Below are positions 33,073-44,908 of a DNA stretch of 64,000 nt, in pieces. Every line of letters begins with the position of its first letter. Positions within the stretch are counted from its first letter, which is position 1. A model generated the notes under the pieces. That model was given only the letters and a program-made list of their open reading frames with translations. It had not been told where the DNA came from and did not search any database. Position numbers and translations under genes: made by a program. This DNA comes from Tretioscincus oriximinensis (taxonomy: Eukaryota; Chordata; Lepidosauria; Squamata; Gymnophthalmidae). The DNA lies in assembly GCA_022410635.1 (NCBI GenBank), contig JAJVDF010000139.1, forward strand, positions 1,916,057 through 1,980,056, in the 5' to 3' direction.

Positions 33073-33198
33073 TCCCACCAGCATCAGCAAATTTTACACA
33101 CGCACTTCACGTGCCCGATTACCCCAAACACCCAAGATTTTCAGGCTTCAGGCATGAGATTGTCAGCCCAAATATTCCCAGCACTGGCTTCTACCTTG

Positions 33199-33584
33199 TT
33201 TGTGGCGCAATCAGGATGTCCCAGGCACAAGCGCTAAGTGTTTTTCAGTAGTTGACCCGTAATAAATGTTTTTCCCCCAGAACAAACTATTGCTCAGATT
33301 TTCAGGCATCATTCCTGGAGAACCCCCGTTTTCCCGTGACTGTATGTGTGTGCACAAATTAGACGAGAGATGATCAAACAATCGAGAAAACAACAGTTGT
33401 TTCTATTGGCTGTTGCAAGTAAAAAAACCTCTCGGGCTGCACTGCAATGAGATCAATGAGTGATGTTATAGAACTGGGGCATTGGTCACGGAATATACAA
33501 GTTTGGTGTACACAGACACACGATTGCTCTATTCTGGATTATAGCATTGTAGCGGTTTTTAAGTCATGGTGTGAACCTAGCCTG
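33199..33584 (-). mobile_element. Family X element, antisense copy 3
   Basis: The reverse complement reads GACTTAAAAACCGCTACAATG, TATTCCGTGACCAATGCCCC, CAACAGCCAATAGAAACAAC and TGACTACTGAAAAACACTTAG? in register with copies 1 and 2 (last word seen on plus as AAGTGTTTTTCAGTAG). It lacks the Tigger-like insertion. A family P element starts right after it. Confidence 0.7.
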
Positions 33585-33586
33585 AG

Positions 33587-33725
33587 GCGCTTTCTACATT
33601 GATCTTTATTCTGGATCATTTTCAAGACCAGGAATTTACTGGACATACGCAACCTATATTGGGATGGCATCTATCTATTCTGAGATATAATCCAAAATAT
33701 GATCCGGTGCAGAAAGGCCCTATAA
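33587..33725. repeat. Family P inverted-repeat element, decayed copy
   Basis: TGATCTTTATTCTGGATCATT at the left and AATATGATCCGGTGCAGAAAG at the right are imperfect inverted arms with GAGATATAATCC inside. Confidence 0.5.
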
Positions 33726-35009
33726 AGCAGCCCAGAAGCCCTTCAAAGAATATTCAGGGCTGGAGAGACAGATCAACGTGTGAGCAATCCCACTTGCAAA
33801 CCATCTCCGAGATGTCTCCAAGCTACTTTAGCAACACATCCTATTTTATTGTGTGTGATCACAGCCTGACACTTGAATTCCAGCATTGTTTACATTTAAT
33901 TCAAACCATCACGGATACAGAAGGCCTTTGTACAAACAAGACTTCCCTAAATAATTCATAGCCATATCAAATTAGTATAATAATAACATGCATATAGGTC
34001 CCCCACTCATTTGCTTCTCCCAAATTTATTTTATTTGTTAAGAGAAATTAAGGCATGGGGGGGGATCCACTTTCTCTGAATGCTGAATCCACAACATGAT
34101 CCTCCATCTGCGTAGTATCTTGCTTTTTAATTTTCCTGAATGGCATGTGTATGTTCAGTCAACAGCAGGAGAAAAACTGGATTGCACTGTGAAAAGCATA
34201 CAAATATTAATCATTGACCACTTCCACAGTTATCTTCAATCCCAAACGAATCAACCAAAATCTTACCAAGTGAGCATGATACATATTTAAATATATTACC
34301 AGCCACACAGGGGGAAAAGAAAGCAATTGCTTCTGTTTTACTATATCAGTGCATACCTGCTCAGACAAAGGCTGTTTGCTTCCTTCCAGAGCATGGAGTT
34401 TGTTCAGTATAATACACCACCTTTTAATATGCAGGGTTTGTTACATGAACAGCTCAATTCATATTTCCATTGCTTTGATGGTAAGTGAACAGCGGTAGCA
34501 ATATTAATCTGCAGTAACCTGTCAGTGAACTCTGAAGCTAATATGATGTAGTTATGATTTTGCCATCAATCAGACCTGAACAGGATCTGGAAAAACCTTG
34601 CAGCGTAGTCTTAAGAAAAAAAAAAATCTAATTGTGCAAAAGCTTCATCTGTTTCCAACATTTCTATTTTATCTGTCATGGGGCTTTTTGGCCTGCAACA
34701 TAGCTTTTATTATTAGCCTTATTACATTAGCTTAAATCAGAAAGCCTTATTACAGAAAGGTTAAGTCAGAAAACCCCTCCACCCGACATGTTATCCGTCA
34801 TTTGGATAAGGAATTCTATGTGATGGTCCTCTGTTTTGAATGGAGGTAGAAAAGAAAAAGGATAAACATTATTAAGGTGTTCTATCTGGAATTCTGTGCA
34901 ACCACATTGACTAAGATTATTTCATTTATTGAGCAACTAGCAGTATAAGCCTATTATGTTACGGAAATGCAACAGGCTCTAGCCCCTCCGCCTTTTTGCC
35001 CCCTCCCAT
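33726..35009. other. Non-repetitive AT-rich stretch
   Basis: No gene or element recognised. 34480-34600 has the dense, motif-like look of a conserved element (CAGTAACCTGTCAGTGAAC and around), but there is no comparison to support it. A 120-residue frame at 33599-33961 overlaps the P element and has no domain. Confidence 0.35.
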
Positions 35010-35122
35010 CACTCTTTCCTTTTTTCCTTCCTTCCTTCTTCCTTACCTTCCTTATTTCAGCCCTTCCTTTGTCCTTCCATTCCTTCCTTCTTTCCTGCTT
35101 ATCTTCCTCCCTTTCTCTCTGG
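35010..35122. repeat. Polypyrimidine (CCTT)n tract
   Basis: C/T-rich run with CCTT units and a few interruptions, ending at CTCTCTGG. Confidence 0.85.
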
Positions 35123-36279
35123 AGGCTGTCAAAGTTCTGAGCCCTATCATTGGCTGTTATACCTCAAAATGTTAAATTCTTTGATACGCATTTTATTATA
35201 TGTACAGATAATAACACCAAGACATAGGCAATTTCCTGATCTGTTGATGCAATCCTATACAAGCTCCAACAATACCACTTGCCTCAATTGGGACCTGAAA
35301 AAGAGGCAGAGAAAATGAATGTTGAGGTGTGAGTAGTGACAACTAAATTTGAATCAGCTTCAGGCTATGCTCAGCTGTGAGATGTGTGATTGGGTTTGTT
35401 TTGGTTTCAATCTATTTGTGCCAAGAAGGTGGACTAAAATTAAATATATGACCATGGCCTACCTGTCATTGCTCCAGAACCAGAGTGTTCTAACTCCCAT
35501 TTTAAAAAATATTCAAGACAGCAATTTGAAATTTGTGGTTTCACTATCATGACACCAATTTCTGATATGGGGAAGTAAACCTCCCCATGTGGTTTGTGAT
35601 CAGAAGAACTCTACCAATGGCATCTCATATGCCTCATTGTTGCATTGGTAAGATGGATTTTGAGATCCACTCTAATGGACTTGGAACAATTTTCGATTTC
35701 AAGGCGTCAATTACTGTTCTAACTCCTGAAATGTTAATGCGTTGTAAGGTGTGTGTGAGAAAAAAATGATAAAATTCATCTTGACATTCCTTTATTAACT
35801 GTTATATAAAACAGAACGTTACCATCATTTGACAGAATTAAAAATGGCCTCCCAACACTGCTTGAGAACAGCAGGAAAATACATATAGAAAGATTTTGCC
35901 TGCATCCACATGCCGTGATGATGTCTGCATAGAAGTGCTGTCCCAGCAGCTCCTGCAGATGTAATGGCAGGTTGTGAACGCCACAGTCACTACAAACCTG
36001 CTGTGCTGAGGATTAAATGAGAGCTGATTTTTCCAGCTTCTCATGGCTCTGCACACGGAAAACCCACTCCTTTTTGGAATATGATCTACTCAGCTGGGCC
36101 CTCCGCCAATCAGCAGTGAGCCCTGCAAAGCAAACTGAACAGAGGGACAGCTGCTTTTAGCCACTCATTGGCCGGCACTTCTTTCCTCCTGCCCACCTAT
36201 GGTGGCTGCCACACAACACCTGCAGACAGCCGGCAACAATGAAAGGTAACCCCATTTTTTAGCCCCGTGTGTGGCCCCA
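35123..36279. other. Unassigned sequence
   Basis: No gene recognised. The end (36251-36279) CATTTTTTAGCCCCGTGTGTGG resembles an inverted terminal repeat of the next element, so a second, related element may end here. Confidence 0.4.
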
Positions 36280-37089
36280 GGTGCTCTAAGGCTAAAAACA
36301 GATGTGACAGCAGTTCCAGTGTCCTCCATTCACATTTTCTTACCAGATAAAACAACTTCAAAGTTCTCCCACCACTCGTTTCTGCTATGGAGTTTTTTAT
36401 CAAAATCGATGTGTTTTTTGCCATTCGCGTTAATTCTACTCTGGCTAGGGAATTCTCCTTAGCCGATCTCCTTTGTGTGGGCGCCCCCATTTCAGACTTA
36501 CACTGACCAGTGACGTAATGGTTGCCCCATTGAAAGGGGGCGTCCTTGGGCTGGGTGGCTGCCTGCGTAATATTTTCTGACGCTTCCTCCTAGCTTCTGT
36601 TGAAGTAACGTCTGTGCACAGGCCCTTTCAGGCACCACACTGTCCCAGCGATGTCATTTTTATTTGTAGCCGGGGAGGTAGGGAGGACCTAGGGCTGATA
36701 ATGGGAAGGGAAGCGATCCAGCTGGGGTTGGGTATTGAGGAAACCTCCTCTCCACCCACTTTCTGAGCAGAGAAAAAGGTTCCCTGCCTTCCTCTGCTCA
36801 GGGAGGGGGTGGAGTAGCAGCTTTATTTCCCTCCCTGACAGAAAGAGGAAATGTGGCTGCTGCCTCTCCCTTCTTCCTGAGCAGAAAAACAGGGGATTTT
36901 ACCTTTCTCTGCTCAGAAAGGGGGAGGAGCAGGTAGGCGAGAGGGAAATCAAGGGGATCTGATGTCACCACGGGTTTTGTGGGGAGATTGAAACAGGAGT
37001 GGAAACAGACGGGTGATTGGCATTCACTTCGTTCTGGCTTCGGAAATTTCCAAAGTGCTTTCGCTTCCATTTTTAGCCCTAGTGTGCCT
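36280..37089. mobile_element. Family V element with terminal inverted repeats (about 0.8 kb)
   Basis: GGTGCTCTAAGGCTAAAAAC at the left matches in inverse TTTTTAGCCCTAGTGTGCC at the right. Inside are two short perfect hairpins with CTGAGCAG/CTGCTCAG stems (36763-36801 and 36877-36916) in a repeated purine-rich block. No transposase is evident. Superfamily unknown; no clear TSD. Confidence 0.5.
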
Positions 37090-37694
37090 GCAGCCATTGT
37101 ATCAAATAAAAATCCAGTTTGTAATGACTGGATTGTCCACTAGAGGCAGTCATGTATGGCTGTATCTAATACAAGAAAAATAACTTGTTCCACAAGAAAC
37201 AGATTTCCACGAATGCAAACAGTACCTTTGTAACAGTGCAATGCACTTTGAATTCACAGATACCTTTGTGCTTCATTATCTGCTGGCATCCCAGAGTTTA
37301 TACTTAAATTTTATCTCCAAGCGGGAGAAAATTCATCAGCAAATTGGTGCATTATTTTCTTTCTGCACTCTTTAACCCACAAGTTGATTTTTAAGTTAGA
37401 TAATGCCAAAAGAAGACAATTTCTCACTTTCCTCATTCTGAAACTGAACTGCAGCTGGATTAAAACCTAGGTGTGAATGCAACCCCAGGATAAATTTCCC
37501 ACATAAAAACCGGGATGGAGCTTTGCCCCTTTACTGGGGGTGAAAAAAGTGGTTCCTCCCCCACATGCAGCAGACATTAAAAGCTGCATCTGGTGAATGG
37601 TCCTCTCTTCTATAGCCATTAAGAGTGCATAGTTCTACCCCACTTCTGATGTGGAAACCCTATCCAAAGGCTATTGTTGAAAAAGGAACCTGAT
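37090..37694. other. Unassigned sequence
   Basis: No gene or element end recognised. Confidence 0.4.
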
Positions 37695-37906
37695 AGAGAG
37701 CCAGTTTGATGCAGAGTGCTGGATTCTTATCTGGCAGACTCCTGGTTCGATTCCACACTGTGAACAAGTTGGGTGATCGTGGACCAATCACAGTTCTTTA
37801 GAACTCTCTCTGCCCTGCCTACTTCACAGAGTGTCTGTTGCAGAAAAAGCAACAAAACTATTTGCACTGCCCTTTGGTTGACTGCCTGAGACTTTTGGGT
37901 ATTGGG
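37695..37906 (+). mobile_element. SINE A with L2-type tail, lacking its A-rich end
   Basis: AGAGCCAGTTTGATGCAGAG, CCTGGTTCGATTCCACACTG, CAGTTCTTTAGAACTCTCTC, GCACTGCCCTTTGGTTGAC, CTGAGACTTTTGGGTATTGGG. The tail stops there and merges with an antisense L2 end, with no A-rich tract between. Confidence 0.8.
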
Positions 37907-38310
37907 CCAAAAGGTCACGGCCAGCCAACAATAAAAACAACAGTGCAAAATTGACATTAAAAACAGTACAAAATAGTATTTGAAAGTCAGAAGAAAAACA
38001 ACATTTCCTCAACCAAAGACCAGGTTAAAGAGGTGCATTTTCAAAGATCTTCTAAATTAAAACAGTGATGATGATTGACAAATCTCAAGGGGGGAGAGTA
38101 TTCCATAGACAGGAGGCAACCACCAAGAANGCTCTACCCCAGGTTCCCACTCCATTTGCTGTTAGGAGGGCCTCCCCTGCAGATCTTAAGGCACGGGCAG
38201 GCTGGTATGGGAGAAGGCCTTCCTTTAGATATTTGGGGCCCAAGATATTTAGGGCCCTATAAGTTAAAGTCAACACCTTGAATTGGGCTCGGTAGCGGAT
38301 TGGCAGTGGA
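37907..38310 (-). mobile_element. L2 LINE 3' end with C-terminal codons
   Basis: On the minus strand 38310-38120 reads LPIRYRAQFKVLTLTYRAL and YLKEGLLPYQPARALRS, the C-terminal end of L2 ORF2 seen also at 30604-31158. The remainder is 3'UTR (AGGTGCATTTTCAAAGATC on plus). It joins the preceding SINE tail-to-tail. Confidence 0.85.
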
Positions 38311-38375
38311 ACATCTGAAAGTTCTCTTGCTGACACAGTTCTGCCTTACTCTCTAAAGTGTCTTCTGAAAACTCC

Positions 38376-38513
38376 AGGCCCTTATTCTGAATTATATCCC
38401 AGAACAGGGACATGTCATCCACATGGTGATGGAGGCTACGGCAGGACTTTCCCTGGACGTATTCCTGTTTCAACGATATAATCCACAATAAGGTCCAATG
38501 CCGAGGGTGTCCT
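38376..38513. repeat. Family P inverted-repeat element, copy
   Basis: CCCTTATTCTGAATTATATCC at the left is inverted as GATATAATCCACAATAAGG at the right; CATCCACATGGTGATGG lies in the middle. Confidence 0.6.
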
Positions 38514-39756
38514 CGTTTCCGATTACTCCTTGCCATATGCCCTGAGAACCCATCTTGCAAATTGCAGCCTAATTAAAATGTAATCTATTTTAATGCAACT
38601 ATAGTGACCACATAGCCATTGTTTATAACCTGAAATAATTATATGAGTCTACACAGGCTTGTAAAGTCAAGGGGGAAAGGGAAGAGAAATTATGTGATAG
38701 GTTTCTATTGCAGCTATTATTTATATCTTCATTGCAGCGTGGCTCTTCGGAAGCCAAATGACATGTTGCAGAAGAATTTCTGCTTCATAATGGCCATGTT
38801 TAGAAATAACAGCTTGCTGTGAAGTACTGTGTGTATTTGTATTTGTCAGTTAATTTGTCACCAGGCTTGTATTTGGTTTTCCTCGGCTTTACTGAGCAGC
38901 GGAGCATATTTTTGCCAGCGTAATCTATTGTCTTGTTGGAGGGGGTTTTTGTAACAGTTTATGGCGGAAAAAAAAAAGCAGAAAGAAGTAAATCAGGTGA
39001 GCAACACTGTGGATTTTATAGACTTTAAAAGACAGCATCTCTTTTGAATAAAATCCTAAATTTAAGAAGCTTCATAGGATTTCGTCCACTTGGATTCTCA
39101 ACTCTTGCAAACCTGCATAGGTTTGATAATGTGCTTGGTAGTATATGTCACAAGTGGCCTTTTGCATTTATTTATTTATTTATTTTTAATAGCATAAAAC
39201 TTTATTGATAGTATTATTTATTAGGTCATTAACACACACACACACATAAAGTTAAGCATAAAAATCCCAAAGAGATGAAAGACAAGAAAAAGCAAAAAAC
39301 ATAGCAAAGGCTTCTAACCACTGCAAAAAGGTCGATATCACAGAACAGAAAACATTACTATTAATAAAAGGCATTGCGGCCATCATCTGTGACACCCAAA
39401 AGCTATCCAGCCCCCCAAAAGGAAACGGGTGGACAGGGTACAAAACTCCCATCCATTCCTCCGACACACGTCCCAGCATTAACCACTGGAGGAGGGCACT
39501 CAGTACCCCGTATGGCAATGCCAGCCAACATGACCCCATGTGACCTTCCAGAGGCATCACCCGCCACTTCACAGACAGGCCACTCCCACATTTTGGCAGT
39601 CTTTAATCTAATTGTAAGTAATAAAAGGGAAGTTCAACATTCTGAGGACTGATGAGCAATAACAGGGCTCAGAATGTTGGCAGTCTCTGCAGACCAGAGT
39701 CCTCGGTTGAAAACTGGTTAAAAGACAAAAAAAGACAGAAGAAATAAATGGATGTG
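38514..39756. other. Non-repetitive stretch with (AC)n and TTTA tracts
   Basis: 38640-39020 has no repeat signature and a compact, motif-dense look (a candidate conserved element). 39165-39186 is (TTTA)n and 39232-39246 (AC)n. Short frames at 39250-39650 lack domains. Confidence 0.35.
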
Positions 39757-39945
39757 AGAAGAAGAAGGAAGAACAGGAACTGGGTTCTTACACCCCCACT
39801 TTTCTCACCTTTCCAAGGGACTCAAAGTGGCTTACAAGGGTATTTTTGCCCGAAGGCTGACATTCTACCTTCCCCACCAAGCTGTGGTGGTTCCCATGTA
39901 TCTACTTGCAGTCAATTGCAATTTCTTGCAATTCATGCAAGAAGT
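39757..39945 (-). mobile_element. SINE C, antisense, 5'-truncated
   Basis: GAAGAAGGAAGAAC (tail), ACTCAAAGTGGCTTACAAGG, GCCCGAAGGCTGACATTC, GGTTCCCATGTATCTACTTG and AATTTCTTGCAATTCATGC match the reverse of 57493-57798. The tRNA head is missing. Confidence 0.8.
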
Positions 39946-39967
39946 GGAATACCTTTGAGTTCTGTAT

Positions 39968-40100
39968 TGGGAGGGAAAGGAAGGAAGGAAAGGAAGAACA
40001 AAGGAAGGAATGGATGAAAGATGAAAGGGAATGAAAATAAAAAGGAAAGGAAGAATGAAGGAAAATAGAAAGAAAGAAGGAATGAAACCATGAAGCATCA
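39968..40100. repeat. Purine-rich (GGAA/GAAA)n tract
   Basis: GGAAAGGAAGGAAGG-type units broken by T. Antisense frames here are serine/phenylalanine-rich shadows. Confidence 0.85.
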
Positions 40101-40272
40101 ACTGAAAGGGAGTCCCTTGGAAGGGGCAAGGGAATGAGTGAGCGAGTGAGTAGGTGGGGCCATGGATGGGAGCAAGGGGAAGAGGGGCTAGAGGCTACTG
40201 CATTTCTATAATACAATGAGCTAATTTCACTAGTATATATACAGGTATATAAAAGATAAAAGTTACAAATTT

Positions 40273-40565
40273 AATATTTATTTATTTACATATCTATACC
40301 GCCCTATACCAGAAGGTCTGAGGGCAGTAAACAATAAAAACGTAATTAACATATTGAAAACAGCCACATCTGAAAGCAGGAAAAAGGCAGCAATTTTCTC
40401 AACCAAAGGCCAGTCCAAAGAAGTGCATCTTCAAATGTTTTCTGAATGTGCACAGAGATAGTAATTGATGCACTTCAAGGGAAGACTATTCCATAGTCTG
40501 GGGACTGCCACAGAGAAGGCCATATACCGAGATCCCACCCTTCACGAGTTCTACCCTCTGGAAAG
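40273..40565 (-). mobile_element. L2 LINE 3' end
   Basis: TTATTTATTTACATATCTATACC, CCTATACCAGAAGGTCTGAGG, AAGTGCATCTTCAAATG, GACTATTCCATAGTCTGGGG match the reverse of the L2 3' region. Confidence 0.75.
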
Positions 40566-41315
40566 GTGAATCCATCTTCTATATTTAAAGAAGATACATT
40601 TTTGTCTTGTTTATTTTATATACATATTTTCCATTCCGCAATATTGATCTTTTTGTGGTAATTTAGAGACCTTTGTTAGAACAGGAACAAAAAAGACACG
40701 AATAAACATTATACCAAATTACAAAAAATGTGTGCGTGTGTGTCATATATCCATAGATCAATGCAGCTGTGCTTACCAACAATAAACCCAATTGTATTTC
40801 TGAACCCCTGATCCAATTCCAAGACTTTTATGTATAGCAATTACTAAATTGCAGTTCTTAGGTTGCATCCAGATTACTCCACTTTGGAGTGAAATCTCTA
40901 AAACCCTTACTACAAAGAATTTACCTTTTCTCCACATGCAGCAAGATAACTTTTTCTCTTCCTCATGCATTTTGCCTACAGATCCCATGAAGCTTTGGAA
41001 GTCTACTGTTCCCAAGAAGCACTGCTTTTTTTTGTCATTGGCTGCAACACACACACAAACCTTGTTGCTTGGTGGGTGGATTTAAACAGGGGGCTTATTT
41101 TTAAAACTGAAGTTTGAGGCTGCTGGGCTGGGTGGGTAATAAAATGCTATATTTTCATCTGTATTTTTAGTAGGCAAAACAGCTTTTGCATGCCCTTCCT
41201 GGCTGAAATAATTGTGAAATAGGGCTGGAGCTCTCAGTAGGTTTCACAGTCTTGTCTGCAAGGCTCTGCTGGGACACAAAGAAGGGACACTGTGCTAAGA
41301 ATCAATGTCAAAGGA
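40566..41315. other. Unassigned sequence
   Basis: No gene or element end recognised. Confidence 0.4.
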
Positions 41316-41332
41316 TTGAGAGGAGAAAACAT

Positions 41333-44300
41333 TTTTTTTAAAATTATTTTTTATTGCTTTTCACAAAAAACAGAGAAAACAAAACAAAAACAGACATTAC
41401 ATAATAAATAATGAACAAAAAACCCCACCCCTACCTCCCCCTCCCTCGGATCTGTATAGGTTACAACATCAGCCTTTGGTCCANTAGCATCATAGTAGTA
41501 TTTGTCAAAAGTTCATTTCTGTTATTCTCAATANCAAATTTTATCAGGTGATACCAGTTATTTGCCCATGTTGATCGGAATCTTATGCCCATCCGGGTTA
41601 ATCGATGTTCTCTAAGTTTATCATAAGTCATAAATTCTGCCAGATATTCATACCAACTGGTTATCGTCCATTTTGAAGTGTCTTTCCATCCTTTTGCAAT
41701 CGTCAGTTGGTATGCCCAGATCATATTTTTTAGAAGATATTGAACATCAGANGGTATTGTAGAATCCAGCAGTGACATTATGCATGTTTTTGTCATCCTT
41801 CTAATGTTCATCTCCAATATTTCCGATATTTCTACAGATATTTCATGCCAATATTGTCGCACTTCATTACAGCCGTACCACATATGCAGTAAAGAGCCCC
41901 TTTNCCCACATCCGTGCCAACATTCTGGCGGGTTATTACCCATGTGTGCTAGTTGTTCTGGGGTTCTATACCACCTTGTAATTATCTTCAGTTGGAGTTC
42001 CCTAATTTTGTTGTTCTTAATTTTGCTAATTTCTACTAACCATTTATCCAGTATGGTGTTATTCAAATCTATATCTCTATTCCATCTTATTTGTAATGCT
42101 TCTTTATTTTTATATCTATTTTTTATTATCAGTGTATATATTTTGCCTATTAATTTTCTTTCCCCTTTTATTTTTGATTTTATTATATTCTCGAATTCCA
42201 TATGTTGTTTGGACATTTCTTGTTTTATGGCAGTAGAGTTAATAAAAGCGTATGTTGCTCTTTCTGCAAGCCAATTTCTATTCTGAGGATTGTACTCTCT
42301 TAAATGGAATATCGAAATGGGGTTGCCATTGATGTCATATAGATCCTTTAATTGTGGCTTTTGTATAGATTTTAAATAGATTGCGAGGTTTATTTCCCCC
42401 AATGGATTTATTATTTTCGTTGAGACCCCTCTATATATAGTTGACAATAATTTGTTACTGTGTGTTTTCCATACTTTCCATGTTTCTTCCAATGGGGGTA
42501 GCCAGGTCATGATTTTGTTTCTCGGATATTTGTCTTTCATCAATGTGATTCCTCTCATGTTGTTTAAAGATCTTTCAATTTTGACCCATTTGGCTTCTTC
42601 TTTATATTCTAGATCTAAGATCTTCAAGATGTTACATGCTGCATAATATGATCTCATGCAGGGGAACCCCCAACCCGCCTCCGTTATCTTTGAATAAAAA
42701 GCCTGATTTGGTATTCTCCGTCTTTTATCATTTAGAGTCCAGTCCTTCATTTTGTTTTCCCATAATTTAAAGTGATGTTCGGGAATTTTCCCCGGTACTG
42801 TCTGAAACAAGTATAGTAGCCTTGGGAGTACCATCATGTTCAGGGCTCTCTGTTTTACATTTAGGGACCATTTATTCCCCTTCCATTTTCGTACCATATT
42901 AATTATTTTCTTCCACACCTGCTTATAATTTATTGTAGCCATTTTCATAGGATTTTTCGTCAGGTACACGCCTAAATATATAAATTTCTTTAATCCCATT
43001 TTTAGGCCGGTCATGGAGGTTATTTGTCTTTGATCTCTTTTGGGAATATTTATTGTTAATATTTCTGACTTCTCTATATTGATTTTGAGACCAGATATTG
43101 TTTCAAAAATTTTTATTTCCCTAGTTAATTGAGGAAAAGATTGTGCCGGATTATCCATAATTACTAAGGCGTCGTCGGCATAGAAGTTTATTTTTATTTG
43201 TTCCTGGCCTATTTTGTATCCGCTAATTTGTTGATTATTTTTTATTTTATTCGCGAGTGGTTCTAATGCCATGATGAACAGTAGTGGGGAGAGGGGACAG
43301 CCCTGTTTAACGCCGTTATTTATGTTTATCCAGTTTGACATTCCTTTGTTAACATTTACTTTGGCTCTGTTGTTCCTATAGATGTTTGCAATTAATGCCG
43401 AAAATTGTGGCCCGCAGTTGTATTTGTTACAAAGTCTTTCCATTTATTTATGGTTGACAGAATCGAAAGCTTTGTAAACATCTAGTTTTAAGAGCGCTAA
43501 TTTCTTGTGATGTCTATATGCGTGGTGTAATACATTAGTCGTGATCCTTATTGGTTCATATATATTCCTCGTTTTAATAAATCCATATTGGTCCTCTCCA
43601 ATTATTGTTGGTAATAGATCTTGTAATCTTGCTGCCAATATAGCAGCAAAGATTTTATAATCCTGATTGGCCAGAGAGATGGGGCGATATGATTCTACGT
43701 TGGTTTCGTCTTTCCCTTTTTTGTAAATTGGGATGATGGTGGATTCCCTCCATGACATGGGGATTTCTTGATATTCTAGTATTTTATTAAAAAGTTTTTT
43801 TAGTTGAGGGATTAATTCAGTTGCAAAGTGTTTGTAAAATCCGGCAGAGAAGCCGTCTGGTCCAGGTGATTTGCCAGCCTTTAACCTGTTGATAGTGTTC
43901 CTTATCTCTTCTTCGGTTATATCTCTATTTAAACTGTTTTTCTGCTCGTCATTTAATAATTTTGTTATCTCTATATCTGAGTCCTGGACCTCTCTTTCTC
44001 TATACAGGAAAGTATAGAATTCAGCGAGTCTATTTCTTATGAGTTGGTCATTATTAATCATTGTCCCGTCTGATCTTTTTAATTTGTTTATTCTCTTCTT
44101 ATCTTGTTTGGTTTTTAACATTTTTGCCAATAATTTTGTACTTTGTGAGTCCGCAGAAATTAGTTTGTTTCTAGTATATGCAAATTGTTTGGTCATTTCC
44201 GCTCTATCTATGTGCTCTAGTTCCCTTTTTTTGTTATCAAGTCTTGATTTTAATTCTCGGGATCTAGTCTGACATAGTTCCGATTGCAGTCTTTCTATGT

Positions 44301-44891
44301 CATTAATTATTTTAGTTCTGTTTTTGGTTCTTTTCCTCTTCCTGATTATGTCATGTTTTATGCATATTCCTCTGAGATAAGCCTTAAAGGCATCCCATAT
44401 TATGTGCTCTTGAATTTCAGGGGTTCTGTTTATATCGAAGAATAGGGTAAAACTTTCTTGAATTGCTTCTTTTGATCTGATGTCTCCTACCGAGTCCGGA
44501 TCATACCTCCAAGTTCTAATTTTTTGTTCTGTTTGGTATGTCAGTTTAACTACGACTGGGGCGTGATCTGATAGCCATATCGGATATGTTATTATATCAT
44601 CTACCTTATATTTATTGTCTGGTCTTATAAAAATATAATCTAAGCAGGAGGATGTCAAGTATCTCCCTGATATGAATGTTTTCTCGTTTGCCCAGCCTTT
44701 CAAATCATGGACGTCTACCAAATTCCATTTTTTCAGGTTAAATACATTTGTGGCCCTTCTTCTCCTTGTTGTGGATCTTGAGTTTAATTTGATAAAGTCT
44801 ATATTGAAGTCCCCGCCTACAATCCAATCTCCTTTTACTTGTTCCGCCAGAGCTTTTATTACATTGTGTATAAAGGTTTTTTGTCCTGTAT
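41333..44891 (-). mobile_element. L1 LINE, 5'-truncated, with perfect 17-bp TSD
   Basis: The element lies on the minus strand: a 5' end cut inside the endonuclease domain at about 44891, the rest of ORF2, a short 3'UTR (41333-41460, with a C-rich tract on plus as in other L1 3'UTRs) and a short A-rich end. TTGAGAGGAGAAAACAT flanks it at 41316-41332 and 44892-44908 without mismatch. That, plus a nearly open ORF2, marks a recent insertion by target-primed reverse transcription. ORF1 and the promoter are missing, so it could not move on its own. Confidence 0.96.
41461..44890 (-). pseudogene. L1 ORF2 (endonuclease part, reverse transcriptase, C-terminal domain), one in-frame stop
   Basis: L1 ORF2p nicks target DNA and copies its RNA at the nick. 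The frame is open from the element's 5' edge: 44890-44722 reads GDWIVGGDFNIDF, then comes SDHAPVVV, the last two endonuclease motifs with their D/N and D/H residues. Next are GKSPGPDGFSAGFYKHF and YRPISLANQDYK, then DVYKAFDSVNHK, where a TAA (43444-43446) interrupts; the frame resumes at once with MERLCNKYNC. Downstream lie KQGCPLSPLLF, the catalytic FYADD (YADD at 43171-43182) and the C-terminal zinc knuckle CX3CX7HX4C (41869-41922). About 1,140 codons remain against roughly 1,250-1,280 usual for the family; the missing part is the N-terminal endonuclease. A start at 44721 would be a TTG inside the domain, so it is not a real start. Four codons contain N. Confidence 0.95.
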
Positions 44892-44908
44892 TTGAGAGGA
44901 GAAAACAT

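Noticed and set aside
41780..42286. 168-residue plus-strand frame
   Set aside because: It is the antisense shadow of the L1 ORF2 on the minus strand.
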